Shown here: positions 54,241-63,085 of the stretch, one piece after another | Position numbering within the stretch: position 1 is the first letter of the stretch | How the letters are laid out: the number at the start of each line of letters is the position of its first letter | Assembly: GCF_003003035.1 (NCBI RefSeq) | Contig: NZ_PVTS01000010.1 | Span: forward strand, 1 to 64,000 | Direction of reading: 5' to 3' | From: Marinilabilia salmonicolor | Lineage (GTDB): Bacteria; Bacteroidota; Bacteroidia; Bacteroidales; Marinilabiliaceae | Length of the DNA: 64,000 nt | Position numbers and translations under genes: made by a program | Notes under the pieces: generated by a model | Databases searched by the model: none | Told to the model about the DNA's origin: nothing | The model's input: only the letters and a program-made list of their open reading frames with translations

Positions 54241-54768
54241 ATGCTGGCAAAAAATAAAATAAGATTATGGCTGCGTCGCATTCACCGCGATGCAGGCTAT
54301 TTTGTTGTGGGAATTACTTTGGTATATGCACTTTCAGGAATTTTCCTTCACCACAAAATGGGTGTAAAAACCACAGAAGAAACGGTTCAGCTATCTCCGG
54401 ATTTAACGCCTGAGGCCCTCAAAAGCGCATGGGCTTCCGCAGCCTCTGAAAAAGCCATCACCTACCTGGAAGAACGTTCTGAACAGATTGTATTTTACTT
54501 TCCAGGCGGTATGGGCGAATATCAGAAGGCGAGCGGCATCACAAATTATGAGACCTATAAAGACCGTCCGCTGGTACTTTTTATGAGTCAGTTGCACGAA
54601 AATCAGGTGAAAGGTTGGGGCTTTATTGCAGACATTTATGCCGGTGTTCTGGTATTTCTGGCACTCTCAGGCCTGTTCATGGTTCCCGGAAAGAACGGAT
54701 TTATGCGCAGAGGTGTCTGGTGGTTTGCGGCCGGAATAGCACTGGTGGTGGTTTTTGCATTTTTGTAA
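54241..54768 (+). CDS. PepSY-type transmembrane protein
   Basis: A 175-residue membrane protein from the ATG at 54241 (MLAKNKIRLWLRRIHRDAGYFVVGITLVYALSGIFLHHK), where W-x-x-x-I-H-R and S-G-x-x-L-x-H are the hallmark of PepSY-associated membrane proteins. Two more helices (GFIADIYAGVLVFLALSGLFMV and RRGVWWFAAGIALVVVFAFL) follow. Such proteins are linked with ferric-siderophore or heme reduction after TonB uptake, supporting a metal-related role for the cluster. It lies after the MITE-like element, which separates it from the OB-fold gene. Confidence 0.8.
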   Translation: MLAKNKIRLWLRRIHRDAGYFVVGITLVYALSGIFLHHKMGVKTTEETVQLSPDLTPEALKSAWASAASEKAITYLEERSEQIVFYFPGGMGEYQKASGITNYETYKDRPLVLFMSQLHENQVKGWGFIADIYAGVLVFLALSGLFMVPGKNGFMRRGVWWFAAGIALVVVFAFL

Positions 54769-55156
54769 ATCTGCGAATAATCCCAAATGCATTATCCCAA
54801 TGTAGCACTTTCACAATTAATAAATTTATGAAAAACTCAATATAAGAAGATTATTTACATCAGGTGCGGCGGATTCCGATCCGCCGTTTTGGCTCTAACA
54901 GCGGATTGGCGCTAATTCCTGCCACTTTGCTTGTCTAAGAATTCGCTGAAACTGAGCTATTATTGGTAACAAAGTGAAGAATCCCAATTTTAGTGATTAG
55001 AAAAATCAAAGACAAAACCAAGTTGGTAACTTTTGATATTGCCCCTTTATTTTAATAAAAGAATCTGTCGGTATCGCCAAACCGCACACCTACAGAATTA
55101 GTATGCTGACAAGCTGAATTTTAAAAGAACTTTTGACAGTAAATGTAAAAAACATC
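54769..55156. other. Intergenic region with a REP-like hairpin
   Basis: This 388-base gap holds the hairpin listed separately and otherwise AT-rich sequence. I see no gene or clear promoter. Confidence 0.4.
54867..54886. repeat. REP-like hairpin CGGCGGAT-TCCG-ATCCGCCG
   Basis: Perfect eight-base arms around a four-base loop, the same geometry as the hairpins in hsdR and hsdM but with another sequence. A partial AGCGGATTGGCGCT follows. Confidence 0.5.
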
Positions 55157-55882
55157 ATGTCTCCACAGATTAAATCTATATTTTTGCCCAAAAACACAAG
55201 AATGCCCAATAAAGAAATCAAGATATACGCACCAGGCCCCCACAATACCATTGTAAACCAGAGAGGAGAAATCATTACGCCTCCCGACAACTGGGCTTTT
55301 CTCCCGGCAGGGGATGCAGGTGTCACCCGTAAAGTCACTTCCAAAGGCAATTGCTGGCGAATTCAGAAAAAAAAAGGACGCCGAACCATTTCTCTGGGCA
55401 TTTGGGCACCCGCCGAAACCATCCAACAGGCCACAGCAGAAATGGCAGCCACCCGAAACACCGACAGCTACAAAAAAAGACAGGAATATGCAGCCCAAAG
55501 GCGGGAAAAACAGCAGGTAGCTTATGAGCAGGAGTTCCATCAGGCAGTTAAAGAGTTTTTAAATTTCCATCCCCAACATAAAGAACTGGAAACCAAAATG
55601 GCCCGGGCCATCACTGCTCATGCCATTCCCGTAGGCTCTGGAACGGTGGCACGCACCTCCATGATTCCTCTGGAGGAAAGGGCTGCGCGAGCCGTAATTG
55701 CCTGGATGCGTCATCAAACCACCGCTTATGACCATCTGAATATCCAGCGTATTAAAGGAGAGCGCCGACGGGTAAGACGGTTGCTGGCAGAACAATCAGT
55801 GTCTTTATTGGAAAAATACCGGACAGGACTGTCTGTAGATGAAAAGTGCCCACTGAAGAAGGCTTTACAAAGGGAAAAATGA
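55157..55882 (+). CDS. DUF2293 domain-containing protein
   Basis: A 241-residue protein from the ATG at 55157 (MSPQIKSIFLPKNTRMP). A short N-terminal domain (YAPGPHNTIVNQRGEIITPPDNWAFLPAGDAGVTRKVTSKG) precedes a basic coiled region and the DUF2293-like helix-rich part (TSMIPLEERAARAVIAWMRHQTTAYDHLNIQRIKGERRRVRRLLA). Basic charge suggests nucleic-acid binding, but nothing more is known. Its last codons lie in a perfect palindrome shared with the convergent gene, so it ends in L-Q-R-E-K like its neighbour. Confidence 0.8.
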   Translation: MSPQIKSIFLPKNTRMPNKEIKIYAPGPHNTIVNQRGEIITPPDNWAFLPAGDAGVTRKVTSKGNCWRIQKKKGRRTISLGIWAPAETIQQATAEMAATRNTDSYKKRQEYAAQRREKQQVAYEQEFHQAVKEFLNFHPQHKELETKMARAITAHAIPVGSGTVARTSMIPLEERAARAVIAWMRHQTTAYDHLNIQRIKGERRRVRRLLAEQSVSLLEKYRTGLSVDEKCPLKKALQREK

Positions 55883-55908
55883 TAATTACTTATCATTTTT
55901 CCCTTTGT
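55867..55908. terminator. Bidirectional terminator overlapping two convergent gene ends
   Basis: Perfect 18-bp arms (55867-55884 and 55891-55908) around a six-base loop. The palindrome contains the last codons and stop of both flanking genes, and both strands have a T-run in the right place. It acts as coding sequence and terminator at once. Confidence 0.8.
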
Positions 55909-56657
55909 AGTACTTCCAAAACCATTTCTGCCATTTTGGTGGCCGATTGGGGATTCTGACCTGTTACCAGACGTCCGTCACGGACGGCATGTTCTGTAAA
56001 TTTGGCTCCTTCGGAATAGACGGCTCCACGTTCCTTAATTTTATCTTCCAACAAGAAAGGGACCACCTGCATCAATCCGGCAGCCTTCTCTTCTGCGTTG
56101 GAAAAGCCGGCCACTTTCTTTCCTTCAATCAAATAAGTCCCATCGGTCAGTTGAATATTGACCAATCCTGCAGGACCGTGACATACTGCACTCACCACTC
56201 CCTGATTTTCATAAATGCGAGCGGCAATGCCAGCCAACGTCTCATTTTCCGGAAAGTCCCACATGGTGCCATGGCCTCCCACATAGTGAATGGCCACATA
56301 ATCTTCAGGATTCACCTCTGATGGCTTCATCGTGTTGGCCAGTTGCTTTTGAATCTGCTCATTTTCCCAAAACTCCTTATTTACCGGGTCTTCCAGATCA
56401 AACCCATCCACCGGAACTGCTCCTCCGGCAGGACTAACAAAATCAATCCTGTAATCTTCTTTCAATACCTTCCAGGGGTGAGCCGCTTCGGACAGATAGA
56501 ACCCTGTCTCTCTACCGGTATCTCCAAGTTTATCATGACTTGTAAGGACAAAAAGTATTTTTTCTTTCTCACCTCCATCCTTGCAGATTGCAGCATTTGC
56601 ATCTGTGAAATTAACAGCAAACAGGAAAAACAGGAAACTTAATATTTTCATCTTCAT
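55893..56657 (-). CDS. DJ-1/PfpI family protein with signal peptide
   Basis: A 254-residue class-I glutamine amidotransferase-like protein. The signal peptide (MKMKILSFLFFLFAVNFTDANA) predicts export, unlike most of the family. The nucleophile elbow AVCHGPAGL with Cys near residue 156 and the preceding VGGHGTMWDFPEN give the expected Cys-His/Glu arrangement, closest to Hsp31/glyoxalase-III-like members (deglycase or methylglyoxal activity). It overlaps the aldo/keto reductase gene by four bases, so the two form an operon, possibly for reactive aldehydes. Confidence 0.85.
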   Translation of the reverse strand: MKMKILSFLFFLFAVNFTDANAAICKDGGEKEKILFVLTSHDKLGDTGRETGFYLSEAAHPWKVLKEDYRIDFVSPAGGAVPVDGFDLEDPVNKEFWENEQIQKQLANTMKPSEVNPEDYVAIHYVGGHGTMWDFPENETLAGIAARIYENQGVVSAVCHGPAGLVNIQLTDGTYLIEGKKVAGFSNAEEKAAGLMQVVPFLLEDKIKERGAVYSEGAKFTEHAVRDGRLVTGQNPQSATKMAEMVLEVLQREK

Positions 56658-57637
56658 AATTCATCTACTTTTTGATTAATAAAATCCAATTCATCTGATG
56701 ATAATTTTACATCAGCAGCTTTGGCATTTTGGGAAGCCTGATGTGCATTTCTGGCGCCTGCCAATGCAATGGTAATACCTTTTTGCTCCAGGGTCCAACG
56801 AAGCACCAATTGAGCCAGTGTAACCTCATGTTTTTCAGCAACGGGCTGAATGGCCTTGAGAAATTCATTTACTTTTATGATATGATCATCTTTAAAGGAT
56901 GGATGAATTTTACGGTGATCTCCCTCGCCAAACTTTTGCCCGGGTTTCATTTTTCCGGTCAACAATCCACGTTCCATAGGGCTATAAGCCAAAACAGATT
57001 TGTTATTTGCAATACACCAGGGCAGTGTTTCCTCCTCAATTTTTCGGTTAACCATACTAAAAGGCATCTGATTGGAAACAATATCAACCACCTGGTTAGC
57101 TTTTTCTGCAAGAGATGCATCATAATTACAGACTCCGGCATAACGGATCTTTCCCTGCTCCAGCAAGCGCTCCACAGCCTCAAAAGTCTCCTCTACCGGG
57201 GTAGTAACATCAGGCCAGTGAATCTGATACAAATCGATGTAGTCGGTTCCCAATCGCTTCAGACTATTCTCACACTCCTCAATCACACTCTCTTTTCCGG
57301 CATATTTATAAACATCGATAAACCGACCATCGTTATCTTTGGTCTTCATATAAAATTTCCCTTTGGGCAGATCCCATCTCAACCCAAATTTGGTAAGAAT
57401 CTGAACCTTCTCTCTGGGAATATCCCTTATGGCCTCTCCAACAATCTCTTCGCTGGTTCCCTGACCATAAATGGGAGCCGTATCAATAGAGGTAACGCCA
57501 TGTTCGTAGGCAGTCCTGATGGCATCAATGGCATCGGTCCGCTCTGTTTTTCCCCACATCCAGCTACCCGCAGCCCAGGATCCAAAAGTGATTGCCGAAA
57601 GACGTAATTGTGAATCTGATAGTGTTCGATATTCCAT
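56654..57637 (-). CDS. Aldo/keto reductase
   Basis: A 327-residue NADPH-dependent oxidoreductase of the AKR superfamily. Catalytic residues fit DTAPIYGQG (Asp and Tyr), ILTKFGLRW (Lys) and YQIHWPD (His). The NADP-binding end is GITIALAGARNAHQASQNAKA. The closest look-alikes are IolS/YghZ-type reductases. Cotranscribed with the DJ-1-like gene, so detoxification of aldehydes is a fair guess. Substrate unknown. Confidence 0.9.
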   Translation of the reverse strand: MEYRTLSDSQLRLSAITFGSWAAGSWMWGKTERTDAIDAIRTAYEHGVTSIDTAPIYGQGTSEEIVGEAIRDIPREKVQILTKFGLRWDLPKGKFYMKTKDNDGRFIDVYKYAGKESVIEECENSLKRLGTDYIDLYQIHWPDVTTPVEETFEAVERLLEQGKIRYAGVCNYDASLAEKANQVVDIVSNQMPFSMVNRKIEEETLPWCIANNKSVLAYSPMERGLLTGKMKPGQKFGEGDHRKIHPSFKDDHIIKVNEFLKAIQPVAEKHEVTLAQLVLRWTLEQKGITIALAGARNAHQASQNAKAADVKLSSDELDFINQKVDEL

Positions 57638-57798
57638 AATCTCATGCTTTTGTTAGACCAACGGAAAACAGCATGCAATGGTTCAATATTCAAGCAAATC
57701 ATTTACCATGATTCAATCGTCTTTTTCCTTTCCTAAAATTCATTATTTTTGTTGTCTGCCACCCTGATCATTTTTCAACATTAAAAATCGCTATTATC

Positions 57799-59388
57799 AT
57801 GCTATACACCAATCGTTTTATTTCCATTTTATTTGTTCTTTTCGTCATTGTCTTCATAAGCAATGCCCAGGACAAACCCGATTACCAAAACGGAGTGCCC
57901 GAGGCATGTACCTCCATTACTGTGGGTAAACAAGCCACTTTCGACGGATCTGTAATGACCTCCCATACTGATGACAGTCACCGCACGCGTGCCTGGATGG
58001 ATATTGTTCCGGCACAAAGATTTGGACGCAGAGATAAGGTAACCATGTATAAGCGGGAAGCTGATGATTCAGGTCCCATGCCGGCCTACAAACATACACC
58101 TGTTGGAGAGATTCCTCAGGTTCGCGAAACTTACGGATATATCAACACCGCATATCCCTGCATGAACACTCAACAGCTTGCCATTGGGGAATCGACTTTC
58201 GGAGGAAGAGAATCCCTACAGTCAGACGAAGGGCTCATCGATTGCCAACGCCTGATTAAGCTCATGCTTCAACGCACAACCAATGCCAGAGATGCCATCA
58301 GGACCGGCGGGGAACTCCTCAAAAAATACGGATGGAACGATGCAGGCGAATGTCTGACCATTGCCGATACTAAAGAGGTTTGGCACATGGAAATTGTGGG
58401 ACCGGGAAAAGGGCAAAAAGGAGCTGTATGGGTGGCACAGAGAGTTCCCGACGATGAAGTGAGCGTCAATGCCAATGCAGCACGTATTCAGGAAATAGAC
58501 CTGGAAAACCCCGACTTTTTCATGGCTTCTGAAAACATCTTTGATGTGGCCCGCGACAGTATGTGGTGGAACCAGGCCACCGGCCCGTTCCGTTTTGCTG
58601 ATGCGTATGCCCCCGAAAGCAGAGAGTCCATGGCAGCCCGCCGACGCGAATGGCGCGTTCTCAGCATGATGAATCCATCATTGGAATTGGATCCGGAAGC
58701 ACGTGATTATCCTTTTTCGGTGAAACCTGCTCAAAAAGTCTCCCTGGAAAAAATGATTGAGATTTTCAAGGATTACTACGAAGGAACTCCCTACGATATG
58801 GTTGGCCACATTAAGAAAGTGACCGAAGATGGGGATACAATCCCCCACCCTATGGCCAGTCCGTTTATGCCTTACGATGCCTACGATCTTCACAACATTC
58901 ATGGTGGCTGGGGCGACCTGGGCGAGCGTACCATTGCCCGTTGGTACACGATGTATGCTACCATCACACAAAGCCGTGACTGGCTGCCCAATGAAATCGG
59001 CGGACTGGTATGGCTCGCGCAGGACAATGTGGCCACATCGGTTTACATCCCTGTTTATTGCAGCGTCACTGACCTTCCGGCAAGCTATAAAGTGCCCGGT
59101 CGAAAAGGATTCAGTCGTCAGTCAGCCTGGTGGGCTTTCAACCGGCTCAGCACCCTGGCATCACAACGATGGAACGATATGCACCATGATGTGGACAGCG
59201 TAATGACACCTCTCCAGCAGGAGATTTTTGAAAGTCAGAGAACGGCAGAAAAAGAGGCTATGAGTATGCGCACCAAACACACCATCGATCACCTGACCCG
59301 ATATACCGAAAAATGGGGTAACCGGGTGGTCAGTGAAGCCTGGAGGCTTGGAGATTTTCTGTGGACGAAATATGATGAGAAATTTTAA
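57799..59388 (+). CDS. C69 family dipeptidase (PepD-like)
   Basis: A 529-residue N-terminal-nucleophile peptidase. A signal peptide (LFVLFVIVFISNAQD) precedes EACTSITVGKQATFDGSVMTSHTDD, where the Cys of EACTS would be the nucleophile after processing. Conserved blocks further on are GEYG-type GESTFGGRE, EVWHMEIVGPGKG, GAVWVAQRVPDDEVSVNANAARI and NIHGGWGDLGERTIARWYTMY. Family members cleave dipeptides with broad specificity. Length and motifs are complete. Probably periplasmic. Confidence 0.92.
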   Translation: MLYTNRFISILFVLFVIVFISNAQDKPDYQNGVPEACTSITVGKQATFDGSVMTSHTDDSHRTRAWMDIVPAQRFGRRDKVTMYKREADDSGPMPAYKHTPVGEIPQVRETYGYINTAYPCMNTQQLAIGESTFGGRESLQSDEGLIDCQRLIKLMLQRTTNARDAIRTGGELLKKYGWNDAGECLTIADTKEVWHMEIVGPGKGQKGAVWVAQRVPDDEVSVNANAARIQEIDLENPDFFMASENIFDVARDSMWWNQATGPFRFADAYAPESRESMAARRREWRVLSMMNPSLELDPEARDYPFSVKPAQKVSLEKMIEIFKDYYEGTPYDMVGHIKKVTEDGDTIPHPMASPFMPYDAYDLHNIHGGWGDLGERTIARWYTMYATITQSRDWLPNEIGGLVWLAQDNVATSVYIPVYCSVTDLPASYKVPGRKGFSRQSAWWAFNRLSTLASQRWNDMHHDVDSVMTPLQQEIFESQRTAEKEAMSMRTKHTIDHLTRYTEKWGNRVVSEAWRLGDFLWTKYDEKF

Positions 59389-59401
59389 GAAGTGATTTTT
59401 T

Positions 59402-59556
59402 CAGGAGGGGTGATTTCCTTATCACCCCATTTCCTGGAGGGATATTCTCCTTATCACCCCATTCCTGGAGGGATGATCTCCTTATCACCCCATTCCTGGA
59501 GGGATGATCTCCCTACACCCCATTTAAAAACTTAAAGGGCGATAGGGAAATCGCCC
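59402..59556. repeat. REP array beside a RAYT gene
   Basis: Four tandem units of about 32 bases (CATTCCTGGAGGGATGATCT...TATCACCCC). The first holds the dyad GGGGTGAT-N6-ATCACCCC. A final unit is GGGCGAT-N6-ATCGCCC (59537-59556). All share an arm-six-arm design with a GTCCCGG- or TTCCTGG-like tail. A matching GTGCGAT-N6-ATCGCAC hairpin lies on the other side of the RAYT. Confidence 0.75.
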
Positions 59557-59578
59557 GTCCCGGAAATCGCCCGTCCTG

Positions 59579-60246
59579 CTAAAACCAGTCAAGATAATCC
59601 TCATTGCACCAATTTCCCGGCCAATGAGTCCAATGATTCACAAAACCTGCTTTAACAGGATTATTCAGCGTATAACTAATCACTTTCGAAAGATGAATAG
59701 ATCCTCTAACAGTCACATCAAAACTTTCCCGGTGCCATAAATTACCTGATAAATTCTTTGTTTTATTTATTTCTTTTGCAGAAAACTGCTTGATAGATTT
59801 TAGAATATCCTGCAAAAATCAGGCTTACCTTCAAAATCCTTTTCAAAAGTTTCCAAAACCCAATGCACATGATTTGGCATTATGGAAAAAGCAATGTTAG
59901 TTATTTTCTTCCCCTCCCAATACTTAACAGATTCGGAAATAATATTTGCAGATCTAATTTCAGAAAGATTATTATCAGGTTTTTTTTGAACATCAAGCAT
60001 TTCATTAAATGCATTGAAGTACCTCCGTTTCACTCTTTGATAGTCATTTTTCACATTATCAATTCTCTCATCAGAAGTTTTCCTGATTTTGTGTGAATAA
60101 ATTTCAGCTTTCAAATGCTCCAATTCCATTGAGTACTTTTCAAAAGCTTTAGATGGAACTGCATTCTTCAGACACCATGTCACAAAAAATTGTTGCCCGG
60201 GGGTATGAAAATGTGGTAAATGTAATCGATAGTGCTCCTTTTTCAT
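59579..60246 (-). pseudogene. REP-associated tyrosine transposase, frameshifted
   Basis: A RAYT-type HUH enzyme split in two frames. The first part (to 59800) reads HLPHFHTPGQQFFVTWCLKNAVPS and ends soon after SIMPNHVHWVLETF. The second, in another frame, continues LQDILKSIKQFSAKEINK...VISYTLNNPVKAGFV, which holds the Tyr. One T appears to be missing from a five-T run near 59808. RAYTs mobilise or process REP palindromes, and REP hairpins flank this gene on both sides. It may be decayed, or the frame could be restored by slippage. Confidence 0.8.
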
Positions 60247-60267
60247 AGGCTGAGTTTAGGTTTGGAC

Positions 60268-60287
60268 GTGCGATTAGAAAATCGCAC
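60268..60287. repeat. REP-like hairpin GTGCGAT-N6-ATCGCAC
   Basis: Seven-base arms around a six-base loop, followed by ATCCCGGG. It is the right-hand counterpart of the GGGCGAT unit at 59537, placing the RAYT between two REPs. Confidence 0.6.
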
Positions 60288-60317
60288 ATCCCGGGAAGCC
60301 GCCCGTCCCGGGCCCAT

Positions 60318-61058
60318 TTAATGCTCATAAATCATTTTACGGGTCATGCCCCCATCGATGTAGATGTTTTCCCCGTTTACAAAATCATTATCGGGGCTGC
60401 AAAGCCACATCACCAAAGAAGCGATATCAGAAGGTTTGCCGACACGGCCACTGGGATGCTGTTCATGATCTTTTGGTCTGAGTCTTTCGGGGTCTCCGGT
60501 GTGTATCCATCCGGGACTGACGCAATTGACGGTAATACCTGTACCCGCAAGGGAATTGGCCAGGGCGTGCGTGAGTGAAACAATTCCGCCTTTGGAAGCC
60601 CCATAAGCCTCTCCACCGGGTTCGGACATGAGGTGACGTGTAGATGCCATTTGAATAATGCGCCCGTACTGTCCATGTGCATGCATTCTGGAAAATTCGC
60701 GGGCGCAAATGAAAGCTGCGCGCAGATTGCTGTTGATGATGTAGTCCCACTCTTCAATGGTCAGTTTATCGAGTGGTTTAAACCGGCTAAGGCCGGCATT
60801 GTTGACCAGGATATCCGCAAATCGCCATTCGACTTCGATTTGCCTGAAGAATTTCAGAATCTCATCGGCATCGGCCAGATCGAGATGTGTTGTATGAATC
60901 CATGGGTAATGACTTCGGAGATGATCCAGCCCTTCTTTATCTTTGTCAACCACCCATACTTTAGCTCCGGCTTCTTCGAGAGCAATGGCAACAGCTTTGC
61001 CTATTCCATTAGCTCCTCCGGTTACGATGGCCCGTTTTTCTTTCAGCTTATGTTCCAT
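60318..61058 (-). CDS. Short-chain dehydrogenase/reductase
   Basis: About 246 residues from the internal ATG (MEHKLKEKRAIVTGGANGIGKAVA); the upstream ATG four codons earlier is equally possible. Classical SDR motifs: TGGANGIG (cofactor binding), NNAGLSRF, the Ser of MASTRHL, YGASKGG (Tyr-x-x-x-Lys) and NCVSPGWIHTGDPE. It resembles oxidoreductases of the 3-oxoacyl-reductase or glucose-dehydrogenase sort. An Asp after the second strand (VVDKDKEG) suggests NAD use. Substrate unknown; it lies alone. Confidence 0.88.
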   Translation of the reverse strand: MEHKLKEKRAIVTGGANGIGKAVAIALEEAGAKVWVVDKDKEGLDHLRSHYPWIHTTHLDLADADEILKFFRQIEVEWRFADILVNNAGLSRFKPLDKLTIEEWDYIINSNLRAAFICAREFSRMHAHGQYGRIIQMASTRHLMSEPGGEAYGASKGGIVSLTHALANSLAGTGITVNCVSPGWIHTGDPERLRPKDHEQHPSGRVGKPSDIASLVMWLCSPDNDFVNGENIYIDGGMTRKMIYEH

Positions 61059-61125
61059 AAAGTTCTTCATTTATTCCTGTACGGTTTAAGATAAGAACTT
61101 TATTCAGAAAAAGCCAGTAAAGAAA

Positions 61126-61560
61126 TCAGAAGTTAAACATCCAATCTTCAATGGGCAAAAATTCTTCTTCAAAATCTGCCTCAAAGTAAGCCGGCCCATA
61201 AACATTTAACGACAACATCCAGGGGTCAATTGCCAATAGGTCTTCTTCATAATCAGCGGTAAAATACTCATCCATAACTACCTTGGCGGTGGCAGTTTCC
61301 GGTTTTCCGAAAGTTGATACATCCAGCATCCACTCTTCAACTTCAATAAACTCATTGGTTTCTGAGAATGCTGCAGGGTCCAGCATCCATGCTTCCAGGT
61401 TGTCTGCCGGTTCTTCTATGGTTTCCAAAACTGCAAATAGACCTGCAGTATGTTCTTCGTTCACCTTTTTTAAAGGTTTTTCTTCATTTCCGGCAGCATG
61501 AATATTGATTGCTACTGCCAAAATCATTGCTGAAAAAATTGCTGAAGTTTTCATTTTCAA
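61126..61560 (-). CDS. Secreted acidic protein with W-M-L repeats
   Basis: A 144-residue exported protein with a signal peptide (MKMKTSAIFSAMILAVAINIHA). The mature region is acidic and contains four copies of a W-M-(L/F) element, AWMLDPAAF, EWMLDVSTF, PWMLSLNVY and DWMFNF, spaced 21-35 residues. Each is preceded by an acidic stretch. I do not know the family name. The repeat suggests a small beta-structured periplasmic or surface protein. It sits between the SDR gene and icd, without a clear operon partner. Confidence 0.75.
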   Translation of the reverse strand: MKMKTSAIFSAMILAVAINIHAAGNEEKPLKKVNEEHTAGLFAVLETIEEPADNLEAWMLDPAAFSETNEFIEVEEWMLDVSTFGKPETATAKVVMDEYFTADYEEDLLAIDPWMLSLNVYGPAYFEADFEEEFLPIEDWMFNF

Positions 61561-61725
61561 TCCTCCTGTTTAGTTAAGTAATTGTTTTGCTGACAGGAGT
61601 AAATCAATAGCTATACCACAATTCATTAAAAACTAACATACAGCACATTATAGCTTATTCAGGATAATTTTTCAAAGCAGAAGTGTTTACTTTTGCAACA
61701 AAAATGTGTTCATTATCGAACAGAA

Positions 61726-61759
61726 AAAACCCGTGTACGTTTAACCATACACGGGTTTT
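61726..61759. terminator. Terminator of icd
   Basis: AAAACCCGTGTA and TACACGGGTTTT arms with a ten-base loop, with T-rich sequence following on the minus strand. It lies 21 bases beyond the icd stop. Confidence 0.8.
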
Positions 61760-61780
61760 CAATATTATAAGAACACTGTT

Positions 61781-63010
61781 CTAATTCTCCATTTTTGTTT
61801 TCAGGTTTTCAGACAGAGCAGTGAGGAAGTCCTCCGTATTGAGGTAATGCTCCTCTTTCATGTCCTTGCCATGAATGGTCAATGCCAGGTCTTTGGTCAT
61901 TTTACCACTTTCAACGGTATCGATACAAACCTGCTCCAGAGTAAGGGCAAATTTGATCAATTCCTCATTGCCATCCAGTTTACCGCGAAACGCCAAACCT
62001 CTGGTCCAGGCAAAAATAGATGCAATGGGGTTGGTAGATGTCGGCTTTCCTGCCTGATGCTGACGGAAGTGACGAGTCACGGTACCATGCGCAGCTTCAG
62101 CTTCCATGGTTTTCCCGTCCGGAGTAACCAATGTGGAAGTCATCAATCCCAGAGAACCGAATCCCTGTGCAAGAGTATCCGACTGCACATCACCATCATA
62201 GTTTTTACACGCCCAGACAAACCGGCCATTCCACTTCAATGCTGCGGCAACCATATCATCAATCAAACGATGTTCATAAGTAATTCCCAACTCTTCAAAC
62301 TTCGCTTTATAGTCACTTTCATAAATCTCCTGGAAGATGTCCTTGAAGCGTCCGTCGTATTTCTTGAGAATGGTATTCTTTGTAGAAAGATAGAGCGGCC
62401 ACTTCTTCATGATGGCCTGGTTAAAACAGCTGTGTGCAAAACCACGGATACTCTCATCGGTATTATACATAGCCATGGCCACACCGTCTCCTTCAAAATC
62501 ATATACATTAAACTCTTGAGCTTCAGACCCATCTTCAGGAGTAAAAGTAATGGTCAGTTTTCCTTTTCCTTTGGTCACGAAATCAGTGGCACGGTATTGA
62601 TCACCAAAAGCATGACGACCAATGCATATAGGATGTTCCCATCCGGGAACAAGTCGGGGAACATTTTTTATAAGAATCGGCTCTCTGAAAACAGTACCTC
62701 CGATGATATTCCGGATGGTTCCGTTGGGAGATCGCCACATTTGTTTCAGGCCAAACTCCTCCACCCTGTTTTCATCAGGGGTAATGGTAGCGCATTTAAT
62801 ACCCACATGGTATTTCTGAATGGCCTTTGCAGCATCCACAGTGATCTGGTCATCCGAAGCATCACGACTCTCCATTCCCAGGTCGTAATATTTAATATCC
62901 AGATCAAGATAAGGCAAAATAAGTTGTTCCTTAATCATTTTCCAGATGACCCTTGTCATCTCATCACCATCCAGTTCAACCACCGGATTCTGAACTTTAA
63001 TTTTCGTCAT
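61781..63010 (-). CDS. icd: NADP-dependent isocitrate dehydrogenase
   Basis: A 409-residue enzyme of the TCA cycle that oxidises isocitrate to 2-oxoglutarate with NADP. It is the eukaryote-like subfamily II type: [35 protein letters not shown] at the start, [21 protein letters not shown] for the isocitrate-binding loop, and [24 protein letters not shown]. The [14 protein letters not shown] segment carries the NADP-binding end. All residues expected by eye are present. The icd stop is followed by a terminator, and the gene starts 75 bases after dnaX, so a shared promoter is possible. Confidence 0.96.
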   Translation of the reverse strand: MTKIKVQNPVVELDGDEMTRVIWKMIKEQLILPYLDLDIKYYDLGMESRDASDDQITVDAAKAIQKYHVGIKCATITPDENRVEEFGLKQMWRSPNGTIRNIIGGTVFREPILIKNVPRLVPGWEHPICIGRHAFGDQYRATDFVTKGKGKLTITFTPEDGSEAQEFNVYDFEGDGVAMAMYNTDESIRGFAHSCFNQAIMKKWPLYLSTKNTILKKYDGRFKDIFQEIYESDYKAKFEELGITYEHRLIDDMVAAALKWNGRFVWACKNYDGDVQSDTLAQGFGSLGLMTSTLVTPDGKTMEAEAAHGTVTRHFRQHQAGKPTSTNPIASIFAWTRGLAFRGKLDGNEELIKFALTLEQVCIDTVESGKMTKDLALTIHGKDMKEEHYLNTEDFLTALSENLKTKMEN

Positions 63011-63085
63011 AGGTCAATTGTTTGTATATCAATTAGGTCAAATAAACAGTTTACAAATGCACATGGTTCATGCCAGCAGGCAATT

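Noticed and set aside
56729-57607. 292-codon plus-strand frame opposite the aldo/keto reductase
   Set aside because: Antisense shadow; the minus-strand frame carries all catalytic motifs.
59402-59556. Possible CRISPR array
   Set aside because: The units are near-contiguous tandem repeats without unique spacers and with REP-type dyads; no cas gene is present.
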